From the NCBI GenBank assembly GCA_964483175.1, contig CAZAAT010000002.1, positions 1 to 64,000 of the forward strand: a DNA stretch of 64,000 nucleotides. The letters are read 5' to 3'. Each line of letters begins with the position of its first letter. Within the stretch, counting starts at the first letter, position 1. The notes under the pieces were generated by a model. The model worked only from the letters and a program-made list of their open reading frames with translations, did no database searches and had not been told where the DNA came from. The position numbers were made by a program, and so were the translations under genes. Source of the stretch: JAAYHC01 sp964483175. GTDB taxonomy: Bacteria > Bacillota > UBA5301. Of the stretch, positions 63,218-64,000 are shown one piece after another.

Positions 63218-64000
63218 TATTCATTGGCACCTCGATCCTCGTTAGTACCTCCTAAGACGGCACCGGCCCCGGCTGAAGTCACCATTCGACTATAGCGAGC
63301 CAAGTACCCGGTGGTCACCTTGGAGGCTGGCTTCGTCCAAGATTGCCTGCGTCGATCAAGTTCCTCATCTGAAACCAAAAGGTCTAAGCGACGTGCCGGG
63401 ATATCAATTGCGATTTGATCACCCTCCCGGATTAAGCCGATCAAACCACCGCTCATCGCCTCGGGTGAGACATGTCCGATAGCAGCGCCCCGGGTCGCAC
63501 CGGAGAATCTCCCATCGGTAATTAAAGCAACCGACTCATCCAAGCCCATTCCGCACAGGGCAGAGGTCGGGGTTAACATCTCTCTCATTCCGGGACCGCC
63601 TTGTGGGCCTTCATATCTAATTACGACAACATCTCCCGGTTTTATCTGCCGATCCAGGATACTGCTCACCGCCGCCTCCTCCGAATCAAAGACCCGAGCC
63701 GGTCCGGTATGTTTCAACATTGCCGGTTTGACGGCGGCCTGTTTGACCACGGCCCCTTCGGGAGCTAGATTGCCCCAGAGTACGGCCAAGCCCCCTTCCC
63801 GACGATGCGCATGCTCCGGCTGGCGAATCACCTCGGGATCACGATTTTTGCTATTAGCAATAGTCTCGCCAAGTGGACCAGCAACCGTTTTGGCCGTTAA
63901 ATCAAGCCGGCCGATGCTGTTTAATTCGGCCAGGACGGCCGGAACCCCCCCGGCCTCATGTAGATCCTGGATATGGTATTTACCGCCCGGACGAAGCGAG
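63217..64000 (-). CDS. ilvD: Dihydroxy-acid dehydratase, C-terminal part (cut by window edge)
   Basis: The reading frame is open from the TAG at 63217-63219 to the right edge; 260 codons are visible. It reads [20 protein letters not shown] at the edge, then [63 protein letters not shown] and ends in the normal IlvD C terminus. The enzyme is an Fe-S dehydratase of valine and isoleucine synthesis; the Cys ligands lie upstream, outside the window. It is in series with lysR and ilvB. An internal GTG at 63831 is not the real start. Confidence 0.96.
   Translation of the reverse strand, partial: SLRPGGKYHIQDLHEAGGVPAVLAELNSIGRLDLTAKTVAGPLGETIANSKNRDPEVIRQPEHAHRREGGLAVLWGNLAPEGAVVKQAAVKPAMLKHTGPARVFDSEEAAVSSILDRQIKPGDVVVIRYEGPQGGPGMREMLTPTSALCGMGLDESVALITDGRFSGATRGAAIGHVSPEAMSGGLIGLIREGDQIAIDIPARRLDLLVSDEELDRRRQSWTKPASKVTTGYLARYSRMVTSAGAGAVLGGTNEDRGANE

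Noticed and set aside
63217..63831. ilvD fragment read as a complete 204-residue gene starting at GTG 63831
   Set aside because: The frame stays open to the window edge with clear IlvD sequence before the GTG; it is a partial gene, not a truncated one.

Overview
The window reads as a chromosomal scaffold from an uncultured, endospore-forming member of the Bacillota (Clostridia or Limnochordia-like; the exact class is inference). Evidence for this: whiA-yvcK-rapZ, a gerKA-gerKB-gerKC germinant receptor operon, the spore genes cwlD and pdaB, cdaA (c-di-AMP synthesis), a glmS ribozyme, and AGGAGG-type ribosome binding sites almost everywhere. A run of 100 N flanked by the same 55 bases on both sides marks an assembled, probably metagenomic, scaffold. 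A small beta-barrel porin-like protein ending in Phe, together with a solute-binding protein without a lipobox, raises the possibility that this spore-former has an outer membrane.

Layout. 1-7.7 kb (minus): PHP phosphoesterase, rapZ, yvcK, BON protein, lipoprotein, whiA, gap, pgk and the start of tpiA; a terminator at 7641-7675 separates this block from the gene upstream. 7.7-24.2 kb: an alpha-glucan region on both strands (GH15, DUF4912, GH57 branching enzyme, nucleotidyltransferase/mutase-like fusion, GT4 synthase, amylo-1,6-glucosidase, glucodextranase-C-like membrane protein), interleaved with the spore genes cwlD and pdaB, a second PHP protein, a GHL10-like secreted protein and a DUF4139 exported protein. 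24.2-26.8 kb (plus): a three-gene GMC oxidoreductase operon. 26.8-37.6 kb: a GGDEF/HD-GYP sensor, threonine aldolase, then (minus) cheR, acpS, nnr, alr, ccdA, resA, fur-like regulator and lpd. 37.7-41.6 kb (plus): gerK operon. 41.6-46.9 kb (minus): fumarylacetoacetase-family protein, cdaA, glmM, glmS ribozyme, glmS and a newly noticed 53-residue membrane protein. 47.0-55.9 kb (minus): M28 peptidase, dipeptide epimerase, dipeptide ABC transporter (binding protein and two permeases, no ATPases), creatininase-family hydrolase, M42 aminopeptidase, porin-like protein. 56.2-64 kb (minus): ilvD (cut by the window edge), LysR regulator, ilvB, ilvN, ilvC, class V aminotransferase, serA.

How the genes fit together. 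The 55.9-47.1 kb block looks like a peptide-scavenging system that takes in and breaks down peptides, possibly including muropeptide fragments. The cdaA-glmM-glmS block links c-di-AMP synthesis and amino-sugar supply to cell-wall building, but lacks the usual cdaR between cdaA and glmM. The glmS ribozyme is placed so that its self-cleavage site falls directly after the glmM stop codon. The alpha-glucan block has synthesis, branching and debranching functions and may serve a storage polymer tied to sporulation.

No tRNA, rRNA, CRISPR array, transposase, prophage or T-box leader was recognised. No stretch over 300 bases lacks a gene; the longest is 55915-56186, which contains the N gap and its duplicated flanks.
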